Positions 1 to 9,201 of a stretch of 64,000 bases of DNA are shown piece by piece. Both the position numbers and the translations under genes were made by a program. The notes beneath the pieces were generated by a model. That model made no database searches, had not been told where the DNA came from, and saw only the letters and a program-made list of their open reading frames with translations. Origin of the DNA: Endozoicomonas_A sp049275935 (GTDB lineage: Bacteria > Pseudomonadota > Gammaproteobacteria > Pseudomonadales > Endozoicomonadaceae); assembly GCF_049275935.1 (NCBI RefSeq), contig NZ_CP184830.1, positions 434,001 through 498,000 on the forward strand, read 5' to 3'. Each line of letters opens with the position of its first letter. The first letter of the stretch is position 1.

Positions 1-1743
1 CCAGCTCAGTACCTCTTTCACTTGCTCATGTTTGAGCATGCCTTTTCCATTGTTCATGGATGAGAAGGAGCGGAACAGCTCCATACTGAACTCGCCATCC
101 TTGTCTTTCCATTCCAGCCAGCCCAGCACCTCTTTCACTTGTTCATGTTTGAGCAAGCCTTTGCAACTATTCATTGACGAGAAGGAACGGAACAACTTCG
201 TATTAAACTCGCCATCCCTGTCTTTCCATTCTGGCCAGCCCAGTGTTGCTTTCACTTGCTCATGTGTGGGCGCGCCTTTCCTACTATTCATGGACGAAAA
301 GGAATTCAATACATCCAAACTTGCTAAATATTCGAGTTCACTCAGGCTACGTTCTGCGAAACTACGGATATGTTTTTTTTTATTACCCAGCATGCCGGTC
401 AGCATGCCTGTATTTTTGACGTTTTCAGAAAGATGCCCAAAAAAAGCGGTGGCATTATCGAAGAAGCCATTAAAAGAATCTCTATCCACGAAACCAAGCA
501 GCTTATAAAAAGTGTTTTTTACAGTGACGTTTTTTTTCTTGAATACCGCCATCAGGGTTTGCACTTTTTTCAGCTCTTCCTGACTTAATTCGTACTTGAT
601 ATTTGCTTTTATTTTTTCTAACGGATCATCGGGAATTTGAGTGTCTGGCAGTTTCTTTTTTTTGGCCGGTGATTCAGCAACAGCTGTTGAACTACTTCTT
701 TTTCTACCCGGGCCTTTCTTTTTTTTCGGAGCGGGTTCTGGTGGATCCGATTCTGCTTCTTCCCGGATTCGTCTTACCCTTTCGTAACCTTGAATGCCCG
801 ACAGACACTTGTTGCACAACAACGCTGAAGCTGTTGTCTGATTTGCTACACGTCCTAATTCCTGTGGATTCAATACCTTGTCACACTTCGAACAAGCTAC
901 ATGCGAATGTCCGGCATCCTGCCCAGCTGAGGGTTTCAGTGGGTCATCGCCTCCACGACCATTGGCGCCTGTCGAACCGGTTCCCCTTTTACGGGCAGCA
1001 GGTCTCCTTGTCTGGCCAGTCTGACCTGTTGCTGCGGTCGTTGATGTTTTGGTCGTTCGGGAGGATGAATTCTTTTTCCCGTTACTCACCTGCCGACCAG
1101 AATATTTGCCAGAAACTATCTCACGGTAAACTCTGAGTTCCTGACCATTCTCTGCCAGCCATGTTTGAACCAGCCCCGGTTGAATCGTGCCTGGGTCTAA
1201 CCTTTCCAGATCAAGAAGATCGGCTTCAATCACCATGATCCGGTCTGACAAAATCCGGGCCAGCGTGGTCTGGCCAGCCATAATAGCCCATAGTCGTTTG
1301 ATTTGTAATATTATAAGCAGTTGCTTTTTTTGCTGCAGACAAGTTTGGACAGGATCAGGAATAGCTCTGAGGTCGTCATTCCCGCGAAGGCGGGAATCCA
1401 GCGCCAACGGTGGCTCCCTGCCTTCTCGGGGATGACAAGGCCAGGGGGGCACCGGGCAGTATGGTTCTGGTGGTGAGTCAGTGTGGATTCCCGCCTTCGC
1501 GGGAATGACGAGAATGAAGCCGGGAATGAAGCCGGGAATGACGGGAGTCAACTCGTGACACCCTCGAAGAGGATCGGGCCGTTCAGGTTCAGCCAACTTA
1601 TTGGAAGACAGGAAATGAGCTGGTAGCGGGCTTGAGCCAACTAATTCCAATGCCTGCAGCGAATCTCCAAACAACATCGTCACTAGCACAAGCAGTGATC
1701 GGACCATCGAGCAGGCAGCTTTTTTTTGTTGTGAGCGTCTCAT
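1..1743 (-). CDS. Exported NLS/39-aa-repeat protein, left copy (3' end beyond window)
   Basis: The minus frame is open without a stop from the ATG at 1741-1743 to the window edge (581 codons). It aligns without indels to residues of the complete neighbour at 1932-6110, apart from one replaced linker. It begins MRRSQQKKAACSMVRSLLVL, a basic plus hydrophobic export signal. It then keeps the helical region, the C-x2-C...C-x2-C putative zinc finger (about 818-900) and lysine-rich clusters (about 655-730). Two full 39-residue repeats and the start of a third are visible, with variable dyads NS, NS and NN. The Gly/Pro linker of the right copy is replaced by sequence from a palindromic element (1374-1510) that keeps frame. 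The codon before ATG is preceded by GGAT, a weak ribosome site. Function is unknown; see the neighbour for the nucleomodulin hypothesis. Confidence 0.75.
   Translation of the reverse strand, partial: MRRSQQKKAACSMVRSLLVLVTMLFGDSLQALELVGSSPLPAHFLSSNKLAEPERPDPLRGCHELTPVIPGFIPGFILVIPAKAGIHTDSPPEPYCPVPPWPCHPREGREPPLALDSRLRGNDDLRAIPDPVQTCLQQKKQLLIILQIKRLWAIMAGQTTLARILSDRIMVIEADLLDLERLDPGTIQPGLVQTWLAENGQELRVYREIVSGKYSGRQVSNGKKNSSSRTTKTSTTAATGQTGQTRRPAARKRGTGSTGANGRGGDDPLKPSAGQDAGHSHVACSKCDKVLNPQELGRVANQTTASALLCNKCLSGIQGYERVRRIREEAESDPPEPAPKKKKGPGRKRSSSTAVAESPAKKKKLPDTQIPDDPLEKIKANIKYELSQEELKKVQTLMAVFKKKNVTVKNTFYKLLGFVDRDSFNGFFDNATAFFGHLSENVKNTGMLTGMLGNKKKHIRSFAERSLSELEYLASLDVLNSFSSMNSRKGAPTHEQVKATLGWPEWKDRDGEFNTKLFRSFSSMNSCKGLLKHEQVKEVLGWLEWKDKDGEFSMELFRSFSSMNNGKGMLKHEQVKEVLSW
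1374..1510. mobile_element. MITE/REP-like palindromic element inside a coding frame
   Basis: The 27 bases at 1374-1400 are the exact reverse complement of 1484-1510. Each arm contains the ATTCCCGCG/CGCGGGAAT palindrome that is a very common dispersed repeat in proteobacteria, and translates as the familiar VIPAKAGIH string. Further partial copies (GCCGGGAATGA) follow at 1511-1545. The insertion is in frame with the gene at 1-1743 and introduces no stop, so the protein gains about 55 residues of repeat-derived linker. Confidence 0.75.
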
Positions 1744-1931
1744 AGATCCAGGCTAATAAAATCAGCTTCTGTGAATCCATTCGCTAGTGGAAAAAATTCG
1801 TACGTCATCCGGCTTGGGCATGCGGATTCAGGTTTGCGCTAGATTTTATAGCACCGCACTGGCAAGCTTGCCATGAACGGAGTTGGCAGACAGTTTGTTT
1901 TTAGAAGCCTTATCAGACGACATAAGTCTTT

Positions 1932-4900
1932 TTAGAAAATACTCCCACACCCATCAAGCAACTCCAGTTCCTGACAACCCTGATAAACATCAGGATCAAC
2001 ATCCGATAATAAAGGGTCTTGCTTTTTTAACTGTTCTATTTTATTGCACGCCCGTTGCCGCCATTCTTCCAGTATGTGGGTAGCGCTATCGATTTTGGCT
2101 TTTTTAAGGAGGGTCACTGTATGCATAAGCTCCATTTCGCTCTCATACTCCTCCAGTAAATTCAGTATTTCGCTGCCAAAAATTTCTCTCTGGTTGAGCT
2201 TCAACCATAAACTGCCAAACGCCTGTTTTTGTGGTTCCAATTCATTCTCTGGCTGACATGCTTCAGCTTGCCTGGATTCAACGTTATCCAGTTTCTGCCA
2301 TTGATCTGCAGTCAGATAATAGTGTTCAGATATCCCGGTGATTTTCAAAACAGTCCTGAACTGCTCTTCTGACCAGTTGCTGATGGCCATTTTTTCATCC
2401 TGTATATCCAGCTGTGGCATTGGAAAGCGGTAGTTTTGAACTCCGTCACCTGGCACCTCAACCTCAAGCCACTGCCCTTTGACGGTAAAAGACATCTCAT
2501 TGAGGTTCTGCATCAACACAACGATATAGCTCAGGGCCAACTGTTCTCCTGACTGGATTAGTCCGGAGACAGGTATCTCAACATGGTTATTGTCGGTCGT
2601 TTGCATCCCGGACAAAAAGTGATCGGGGATATCGTGATCCCAGGGTAGAAGACTATGGGTTTTGAGCAACGCTGCAAACAGTATCTGGATGCCTTCTTTG
2701 GTGATGTCATGGGTTTTTAGTTGCAGGCAGGCTTCAAGCAGCTTGCTTAACCAATGGGAAGAATGCTCTTTGCTGAGTTTTTGCAGGGCGCTTAACGAGG
2801 GAAACAGGTCGAACACAACGCGGGCGTGGCTGGCATCCAGAAAACGCAGCTGATCATCCTTTGTTAAGGGTTGCAGGATTTCCAGATAGAGCCCTTGCAT
2901 ATATTCGAATTTCAGCACTCCTGACAATGGTTGCAACAGAGCTGAATACTGCTCCCATAATCTTTTATCTGGCAATGACTTCAGCCGCTTGGCAAAATAG
3001 ACAAAACGCTCCCTGTCTTCATCGGAAGAACACAGGAACATTGCTCTATTTAACACGCGCAAAGGCACGGTTTTCATTGAATGACGCCACAAAAAATGCC
3101 GCTCCAGTTGATTAGCCTGAAGGTAGCGTTTGACGCTTTTCCCTCCGGAAGAAGATAAAAGTCCTATCAATGATCCCAGCATCAGAACCGTTTTAGTCTG
3201 TTCATGAAATTGGCAGAACTGTTTTAAAACCGTCCATTTTAGCGACCAGTCTGCCTTGGGGGTGGAAAGATAAAGGGCGACTGTTTTTATCTGGTGATTG
3301 TATTTATCCTCTCCTTCATTATCCGAGTTGCTGTGTTCTCCGGTAAGTTCTGCAGGCAGTAACTGTTTCAGTTGTGTTTCCCAGTGTTGCAACAGCTTGA
3401 TAGCAGGAAGCCCTGCCGATGCCCAAAGCCTGGGCATGATTTGCAGTAGCCTGTGATTGGGCGCCCCCCGGCAATCTATCCAGTCCAGCACCTCTTTTAC
3501 TTTCTCTTGTTTGAGCATTCCTTTACCATTGTTCATGGATGAGAAGGAGCGGAATAGCTCAATGTTGAACTCGCCATCCCTGTCTTTCCATTCCGACCAG
3601 GCCAGCACCTCTTTCACTTCCTCATGTTTAAGCACGCCCTTGCCATGACTCATAGATGAGAAGGCGCGGAACAGCTCCATATTGAACTCACCATGCCTGT
3701 CTTTCCATTCCGGCCAGCCCAGCACCTCTCTCACTTCCTCATGTTTGAGCATGCCTTTGCCACCATTCATGGATGAGAAGGCGCGGAACAGCTCCATATT
3801 GAACTCGCCATGCTTGTCTTTCCATTCCGACCAGGCCAGCAGCTCTTTCACATGCTCATGTTTGAGGATGCCTTTGCAATGATTCATAGATGAGAAGGCG
3901 CGGAACAGCACCATATTGAACTCGCCATCCTTGTCTTTCCATTCCAGCCAGCCCAGCACCTCTTTCACTTCCTCATGTTTGAGCATGCCTTTTCCACTGT
4001 TCATGGATGAGAAGGCGCGGAACAGCTCCATATTGAACTCGTCATCCTTGTCTTTCCATTCCGGCCAGCCCAGCACCTCTTTCACTTCCTCATGTTTGAG
4101 GATGCCCTTGCCATGATTCATAGATGAGAAGGCGCGGAACAGCTCTATACTGAACTCGCCATCCTTGTTTCTCCATTCCAGCCAGCCCAGCACTTCTTTC
4201 ACTTGCTCATGTTTGAGCATGCCTTTGTCATGATTCCTGGACGAGAAGGCGCGGAACAGCTCAATGTTGAACTCGCCATCCTTGTCTTTCCATTCCGGCC
4301 AGCCCAGCAGCTCTTTCACTTGCTCATGTTTGAGAATGCCTTTGCCATGATTCATAGATGAGAAGGCGCGGAACAGCTCCATACTGAACTCGCCATCTTT
4401 GTCTTTCCATTCCGGCCAGCCCAGCACCTCTCTCACTTCCTCATGCCTGGGTACGCCGTGGCCATTATTCATGGACGAGAAAGAGCGGAACAGTTCGATA
4501 TTGAACTCGCCATCTTTGTGTTTCCATTCAGACCAGCCCAGTATTGCTTTCACTTGCTCATGTGTGGGCACGCCTTTGCGATTATTCATGGACGAGAAAG
4601 AAGTCACTGCATCTAACCTCGCTAAATATTCGAGTTCATCCTGGCTACGCTCTGCAAAACTACGGATATGTTTTTTTCTACTATGCAGCATGCCGGTCAG
4701 CATACCTGTATTTTTGACGTTTTCAGAAAGGTGCCCAAAAAGGGCGGTGGCATTATCGAAGAAGCCATTAAAAGAATCTCTATCTACGAAACCAAGCAAC
4801 TTATAAAAAGTGTTTTTTACAGTGATGTTTTTTTTCTTGAATACCGCCAACAGGGTTTGCACTTTTTCCAGCTCTTCCTGACTTAATTCGTACTGGATAT

Positions 4901-6110
4901 TGGCTTTTACTTTTTGTAACGGATCATCGGGAATTTGAGTGTCTGGCGGTTTCTTTTTTTTAGCCGGTGGTTCAGCAACAGCGGTTGAATTATTTCTTTT
5001 TCTACCCGGGCCCTTCTTTTTTTTCGGAGCGGGTTCTGATGAATCCGATTCTGCTTCTTCCCTGATTCGTCTTACCCTTTCGTAACCTTGAATGCCCGAC
5101 AGGCACTTGTTGCACAACAACGCTGAAGCTGTTGTCTGATTTGCTACACATCCTAATTCCTGTGGATTCAATACCTTGTCACACTTCGAACAAGCTACAT
5201 GCGAATGTCCGGCATCCTGCCCAGCTGACGGTTTCAGTGGGTCATCGCCTCCACGACCATTGCCGCCTGTCGAACCGGCTCCCAAGTTTCGGGCAGAAGG
5301 TCCGCTTGTCTGGCCGGTCTGACCTGTTGTTGTGGTCGTAGATGCTTTGGTCGTTCGGGAGGATGAATTCTTTTTCCCGTTAGCTGTCTGTCGGCCAGAA
5401 TATTTGCCAGAAACCATCTCACGGTAAACTCTGAGTTCCTGACTATTCTCTGCCATCCATGTCTGAACCAGCCCCAGTTGAATCGTGCCAGGGTCTGACC
5501 TTTCCAGATCAAGAAGATCGGCTTCAATCACCATGATCCGATCTGACAAAATCCGGGCCAGCGTGGTCTGGCCTGTCATAATTGCCCAATGTCGTTTGAT
5601 TCGTAATATTAGAAGCAGTTGCTTTTTTTGCCGCAGACAAGTTTGGACAGGATCAGGAATAAGGGTAAGGTCAGGTTGGGGTTCTGGGTCAGGACTCCCG
5701 CTGTTTCCGTCAGGTGGCTTATCGCCGCCACCTCCCCCGCCAGCGCCAGCGCCCGTGGCGATCAGCATATTGGAATTATTCACCAGGACTTCAAGGGGCT
5801 CAGCAACAAGATCAATGCGGTGTGTTGGCTTCATTGATAACACCGGGGAGAGAGGCCGCTTGAGAGACTGAAGAGGTCTGTTATTCGGCAGCAACTGCAG
5901 CAAACTGAGGGTGAACTGCATAAAATCAAACGGAAGAGGAATGGGCTGTTCAGGATCAAACAACTTATCAGTATACAAGAAATGTGCTGGCATCGGGCCT
6001 GAGCCGACTAGTTCCACGGCAGGCAGCGACTCCCCAAACATTATTGTCATTAGCAGAAGCAGTGATCGTACCCTCGAGAAGGCAGTTTTGCTTTTTTGTG
6101 AACGTTTCAT
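1932..6110 (-). CDS. Large exported protein with zinc finger, NLS-like clusters and ten 39-aa repeats
   Basis: 1392 aa; no family recognised with certainty. In order: basic/hydrophobic export signal (about 1-32); Gly-rich linker (about 119-130); helical segment (150-235); Ser/Thr/Gly-rich linker (236-300); putative zinc finger using C307, C310, C333 and C336 with C321 nearby; lysine-rich clusters PKKKKGPGRKR (362-372) and PPAKKKKPP (381-389) that resemble nuclear localisation signals; a helical lead-in (400-504); nine full 39-residue repeats and a partial tenth (505-880); and a long helical C-terminal region (about 880-1392) without known motifs. Repeats share FSSMNxGKG, KHExVKEVLGW, EWKDKDGEF and ELFRAF, and vary chiefly at residues 5-6. 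The layout (helix, Nx dyad, Gly-rich turn, helix) resembles TAL-effector repeats, but the repeats are longer than the usual 33-35 residues and the N-terminus is a Sec-type signal. A secreted nucleus-targeted DNA- or protein-binding factor is a hypothesis. The start ATG has only a weak ribosome site. Confidence 0.85.
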   Translation of the reverse strand: MKRSQKSKTAFSRVRSLLLLMTIMFGESLPAVELVGSGPMPAHFLYTDKLFDPEQPIPLPFDFMQFTLSLLQLLPNNRPLQSLKRPLSPVLSMKPTHRIDLVAEPLEVLVNNSNMLIATGAGAGGGGGGDKPPDGNSGSPDPEPQPDLTLIPDPVQTCLRQKKQLLLILRIKRHWAIMTGQTTLARILSDRIMVIEADLLDLERSDPGTIQLGLVQTWMAENSQELRVYREMVSGKYSGRQTANGKKNSSSRTTKASTTTTTGQTGQTSGPSARNLGAGSTGGNGRGGDDPLKPSAGQDAGHSHVACSKCDKVLNPQELGCVANQTTASALLCNKCLSGIQGYERVRRIREEAESDSSEPAPKKKKGPGRKRNNSTAVAEPPAKKKKPPDTQIPDDPLQKVKANIQYELSQEELEKVQTLLAVFKKKNITVKNTFYKLLGFVDRDSFNGFFDNATALFGHLSENVKNTGMLTGMLHSRKKHIRSFAERSQDELEYLARLDAVTSFSSMNNRKGVPTHEQVKAILGWSEWKHKDGEFNIELFRSFSSMNNGHGVPRHEEVREVLGWPEWKDKDGEFSMELFRAFSSMNHGKGILKHEQVKELLGWPEWKDKDGEFNIELFRAFSSRNHDKGMLKHEQVKEVLGWLEWRNKDGEFSIELFRAFSSMNHGKGILKHEEVKEVLGWPEWKDKDDEFNMELFRAFSSMNSGKGMLKHEEVKEVLGWLEWKDKDGEFNMVLFRAFSSMNHCKGILKHEHVKELLAWSEWKDKHGEFNMELFRAFSSMNGGKGMLKHEEVREVLGWPEWKDRHGEFNMELFRAFSSMSHGKGVLKHEEVKEVLAWSEWKDRDGEFNIELFRSFSSMNNGKGMLKQEKVKEVLDWIDCRGAPNHRLLQIMPRLWASAGLPAIKLLQHWETQLKQLLPAELTGEHSNSDNEGEDKYNHQIKTVALYLSTPKADWSLKWTVLKQFCQFHEQTKTVLMLGSLIGLLSSSGGKSVKRYLQANQLERHFLWRHSMKTVPLRVLNRAMFLCSSDEDRERFVYFAKRLKSLPDKRLWEQYSALLQPLSGVLKFEYMQGLYLEILQPLTKDDQLRFLDASHARVVFDLFPSLSALQKLSKEHSSHWLSKLLEACLQLKTHDITKEGIQILFAALLKTHSLLPWDHDIPDHFLSGMQTTDNNHVEIPVSGLIQSGEQLALSYIVVLMQNLNEMSFTVKGQWLEVEVPGDGVQNYRFPMPQLDIQDEKMAISNWSEEQFRTVLKITGISEHYYLTADQWQKLDNVESRQAEACQPENELEPQKQAFGSLWLKLNQREIFGSEILNLLEEYESEMELMHTVTLLKKAKIDSATHILEEWRQRACNKIEQLKKQDPLLSDVDPDVYQGCQELELLDGCGSIF
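3471..4598 (-). repeat. Tandem 117-bp coding repeats (ten units of 39 residues)
   Basis: The units recur every 117 bases, in frame, within the gene at 1932-6110; the last is partial. On the coding strand the dyads run NN, NN, NH, NH, NH, NS, NH, NG, SH, NN from the N-terminus. The residue after the dyad is mostly Gly (also R, D, C). Near-identity between units at DNA level suggests recent expansion or gene conversion. The same unit recurs at 1-300 in the left copy. Confidence 0.9.
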
Positions 6111-6228
6111 AGATTCAAGCTTAAAATTTCAGAGATTAGTTTCTCTGAAGCGTCTATCTTTAGGCATGAATATATGTCACGAACAATGTCTCAGAGACAA
6201 AAACACTAAAGCTAAGGACTTTTATTTG

Positions 6229-6666
6229 ATGTCGAACAAAAATGCTCAACACTTGGATAGCCTGTATAAGAAGTTCCTGATCATCCCCCTTATACTGCTG
6301 TTATCAGGGTGTTCAATGCCGGGCCGTAACAAAGAAGCTACCCAAACCCAATACCGGTTGGATACAAACCTGATCGTTGACGAGCGCCCCCTGGAGCCCC
6401 GGAGCCTTATCATTTCGGCGGACCAGGGAGCCACTCTCTATTTCGAGGATGCGGAAAAGAGCCGAGTCTATAAAGTTTTCTACCTTGTCAAGCCTGGAGA
6501 GCAAGAGGGAGAGGTAGAAATTCTCACCGGTGTCCATGCCGAAGTGATGGCTCCCTCATTCCTGACTTATGAAGGGCAAGAGGCTTCCTACACCGCTTCC
6601 CCTCCAGAACTTCCCATTATTGAAGTCCAGGTCAAGGCATCACCGGTTAAGCCAGCTCATCCCTGA
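6229..6666 (+). CDS. Small predicted lipoprotein
   Basis: 145 aa of unknown family. The chosen ATG at 6229 has AAGGA ten bases upstream; the frame is open much further upstream (to 5911), but that part runs antisense to the neighbouring repeat gene and has no ribosome site. A hydrophobic stretch ends in the lipobox LSGC (ILLLSGCSMPG), predicting lipid attachment and an outer- or inner-membrane location. The mature part is beta/charged-rich and ends in a Pro-rich tail. Its last 20 bases overlap the 3' end of convergent metE. It may serve as an accessory envelope protein; no specific function can be assigned. Confidence 0.7.
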   Translation: MSNKNAQHLDSLYKKFLIIPLILLLSGCSMPGRNKEATQTQYRLDTNLIVDERPLEPRSLIISADQGATLYFEDAEKSRVYKVFYLVKPGEQEGEVEILTGVHAEVMAPSFLTYEGQEASYTASPPELPIIEVQVKASPVKPAHP

Positions 6667-8932
6667 GTTCGTTAGCCACCTGCACCATATTGCTCAGAGC
6701 CGCTTCTACTTCGGGCCAATCACGGGTTTTAAGACCACAGTCCGGATTGACCCATAAACGTTGCGGCGGGATTTTTTCGGCGGCTTTCTTCATCAGCTGT
6801 TTCATCCACTGTGACTCCGGGACATTAGGCGAGTGGATATCATAAACCCCCGGGCCGATCTCATTGGGGTATTCAAACTGTTCAAAAGCATCCAGTAACT
6901 CCATGTCAGATCTGGAGGTCTCAATGGTAATAACATCAGCATCCATTGCCGCGATGTATTCAATGATGTCATTGAACTCGCTATAACACATGTGGGTATG
7001 AATCTGGGTTTCATCCTGAACGCCACTGGCAGCAATCCTGAAGCTTTTTACTGCCCAGTTCAGATAGTCAGGCCAGTCTTCTTTGCGCAAGGGTAAACCT
7101 TCACGAATCGCCGGCTCATCAATCTGGATGATGCCAATGCCCGCCTTTTCCAGATCCACGACTTCATCTCTGAGCGCCAGAGCAAGTTGCAGGCAGGAAA
7201 CACTTCGATCCACATCTTCCCGCAGGAAAGACCAGCAGAGTATTGTTACCGGACCTGTGAGCATACCCTTCATCCACTTACTGGTCTGGTCTTGGGCAAA
7301 GCGACTCCAGTTCACGGTCATGGGCTCTGGTCTGGAAACATCACCAATGATGATGGGAGGTTTTACACAGCGACTGCCATAGCTTTGAACCCAGCCATTG
7401 CTGGTAAAGGCAAAACCATTGAGCTGCTCTCCAAAATACTCGACCATGTCATTACGTTCGGCTTCGCCATGAACCAGAACATCGAGTCCCAGCGCCTCCT
7501 GTCTGGCAACAGTGTCCAGAATCTCCTTCTGCATGGCTGCTACGTAGTCACGCTTACTCAACTCACCTTTTCTGAATAAACGACGCTGCTTTCTGATAGC
7601 AACCGTCTGAGGAAAAGAGCCGATTGTGGTAGTTGGAAACAACGGTAATTTAAGTCTGGATGCCTGAACGACAGCTCTTTTTTCATAAGGCAGGTTTCGC
7701 TGGTCATCGCCACTGCTGATTCCGGCAACCCGCTTCTGAACAGCCTTATTGTGTATCCTTGATGACTGACTCCGGGTTTCAATCGCTCGATCCGAAGTAG
7801 CCAGAGCAGCCTGAACCTCGGGGCTCTGATTGCCTGAAAGCAAGCTGGCTATGGTTGCTACTTCCTGACACTTCTGAACGGCAAAGGCAAACCAGGATTT
7901 CAACTCATCATCCAGATCTGTTTCACATTCAAGATCAACCGGCGTATGCAGAAGTGAACAACTGGGGGCAACCCAGAGACGGTTACCCAGACGCTCACTG
8001 GCTTCCTGAAGTTTACTGACTATAGAACGGATATCCGCTTTCCAGATATTTCTGCCGTTCACGACACCAGCTGAAAGCACTTTGTAGGAAGGCAGCCTGT
8101 CAAGGATTGCTGTCAGTTGCTCAGCATCACGAACCAGATCAATATGCAGCCCCTCAACGGGTAGATTGACTACAGTCGTCGTTGTGCCATTAAGACCTCC
8201 AAAATAGGTCGCCAGCAGGATCTTCAGATCTTTGCCTTGCAGCCTGTTGTAGGTGGACTCAAAAGCCTGATGCCACTCGGTAGGAAGATCCAGTACCAGG
8301 ATAGGCTCATCAATTTGAACCCACTCAACACCCAGTTTGGCCAGCTCATTGAGTACCTGTCCATAGACCTCTATAACATCATCCAGCAGTTCCAGACGAT
8401 TAAACGCTTCTCCTTTTACCTTCCCAAGCCACAGCCAGGTAAGTGGACCTATCAGTGTTGGCTTGACCTTAAATCCTGCGTCCAATGCTTCGCGGGTCTC
8501 GCGAATAATTTCTGTAGACGACAGCTTTAAGGTCTGGCCTTTGTGCAACTCCGGAACAATATAGTGATAGTTGGTATCAAACCACTTGGTCATCTCACAC
8601 GCTGCTGCCGGAGTCCCGCCAGGTGCCCTGCCCCGGGCCATGCGAAACAGGGTGTCAACATCTTCACAGTCAGAATCTGCACCAAACCGTGCCGGAACAG
8701 CGCCCAGCATGAGTGAGTGATTTAACATCTGGTCGTACCAGGCAAAATCCCCAACCGGGATCAGATCCAGTCCGGCTTCCTTTTGCATAGCCCAGTGTTG
8801 CAACCTGAGGCGTTTACCTTCCTCTAAAAGCCTTTCTTTACTCAGTTCACCCTTCCAGTAGGCTTCCTGCGCTTTTTTCAACTCGCGATTGGCACCGATG
8901 CGCGGAAAGCCACCGCTGTGTGAAATTGCCAT
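6647..8932 (-). CDS. metE: Cobalamin-independent methionine synthase MetE
   Basis: 5-methyltetrahydropteroyltriglutamate-homocysteine methyltransferase, the last step of methionine synthesis in the cytoplasm, without vitamin B12. 761 aa, normal for the family. The N-terminal folate-binding half begins GFPRIGANRELKKAQE; the C-terminal catalytic barrel starts near TTIGSFPQT. The expected zinc ligands are visible in VHGEAERNDMVEYF, THMCYSEFND and NPDCGLKTR. The start at 8932 (MAISHSGGFPRIG) matches the length of the E. coli N-terminus and has GGAGA nine bases upstream; an ATG at 8956 in the same frame is the alternative. It is divergent from metR, the usual arrangement for MetR control by homocysteine. 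Confidence 0.95.
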   Translation of the reverse strand: MAISHSGGFPRIGANRELKKAQEAYWKGELSKERLLEEGKRLRLQHWAMQKEAGLDLIPVGDFAWYDQMLNHSLMLGAVPARFGADSDCEDVDTLFRMARGRAPGGTPAAACEMTKWFDTNYHYIVPELHKGQTLKLSSTEIIRETREALDAGFKVKPTLIGPLTWLWLGKVKGEAFNRLELLDDVIEVYGQVLNELAKLGVEWVQIDEPILVLDLPTEWHQAFESTYNRLQGKDLKILLATYFGGLNGTTTTVVNLPVEGLHIDLVRDAEQLTAILDRLPSYKVLSAGVVNGRNIWKADIRSIVSKLQEASERLGNRLWVAPSCSLLHTPVDLECETDLDDELKSWFAFAVQKCQEVATIASLLSGNQSPEVQAALATSDRAIETRSQSSRIHNKAVQKRVAGISSGDDQRNLPYEKRAVVQASRLKLPLFPTTTIGSFPQTVAIRKQRRLFRKGELSKRDYVAAMQKEILDTVARQEALGLDVLVHGEAERNDMVEYFGEQLNGFAFTSNGWVQSYGSRCVKPPIIIGDVSRPEPMTVNWSRFAQDQTSKWMKGMLTGPVTILCWSFLREDVDRSVSCLQLALALRDEVVDLEKAGIGIIQIDEPAIREGLPLRKEDWPDYLNWAVKSFRIAASGVQDETQIHTHMCYSEFNDIIEYIAAMDADVITIETSRSDMELLDAFEQFEYPNEIGPGVYDIHSPNVPESQWMKQLMKKAAEKIPPQRLWVNPDCGLKTRDWPEVEAALSNMVQVANELRDELA

Positions 8933-9201
8933 AACCGGATTCTCCAGAGCATCCACTCTTGTTGATTTAGAGAGATTTGTTCATTCCATGGCGACGACAA
9001 ACTACCCTGCCGCCCATGGCTTCCTGTTGTTTATGCGAAAACTGCCGTAGTTGCGAAGTCATTGTCATCACACCCGGCTGCTCATGGAGTATGAGTCTGG
9101 CTCACAAAAGAAGTTGAATCAAACTCATTTTACTAATGATAAAAGTGAAAAAAATTGATAATCTTTTGGAAAATCAACCTCCGTACGAAACATTGCTTAT
9201 C
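8933..9201. promoter_or_regulatory. metE-metR divergent control region
   Basis: This intergenic region separates the two divergent genes and should hold both promoters. TGAAAAAAATTGA at 9146-9158 differs by one base from the MetR consensus TGAA-N5-TTCA. If it is a real operator, it argues that metR starts at 9202 and not at the in-frame ATG 9136. The site is AT-rich, so chance is possible. Confidence 0.4.

Noticed and set aside
3471..4598. EF-hand calcium loops (DKDGEF in each repeat)
   Set aside because: The first loop ligand is Trp, the loop is too short before the exit Glu, and it is placed in the inter-repeat turn; the resemblance to DKDGDG is superficial.
3471..4598. CRISPR array
   Set aside because: The 117-bp units are contiguous coding repeats without unique spacers.
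3471..4598. Ankyrin or TPR repeats
   Set aside because: No TPLH/GADVN (ankyrin) or W-G-Y-A-P spacing (TPR) pattern, and the 39-residue period fits neither.
3457..4806. Plus-strand frames over the repeat region that read as Ser/Leu-rich repeat proteins
   Set aside because: They are antisense images of the 117-bp coding repeats; they lack ribosome sites and are interrupted unit by unit, while the minus frame is open for 1392 codons.
9136..9201. N-terminal extension of MetR
   Set aside because: The family begins at the helix-turn-helix; the extra 22 residues have no match and cover the candidate MetR site.
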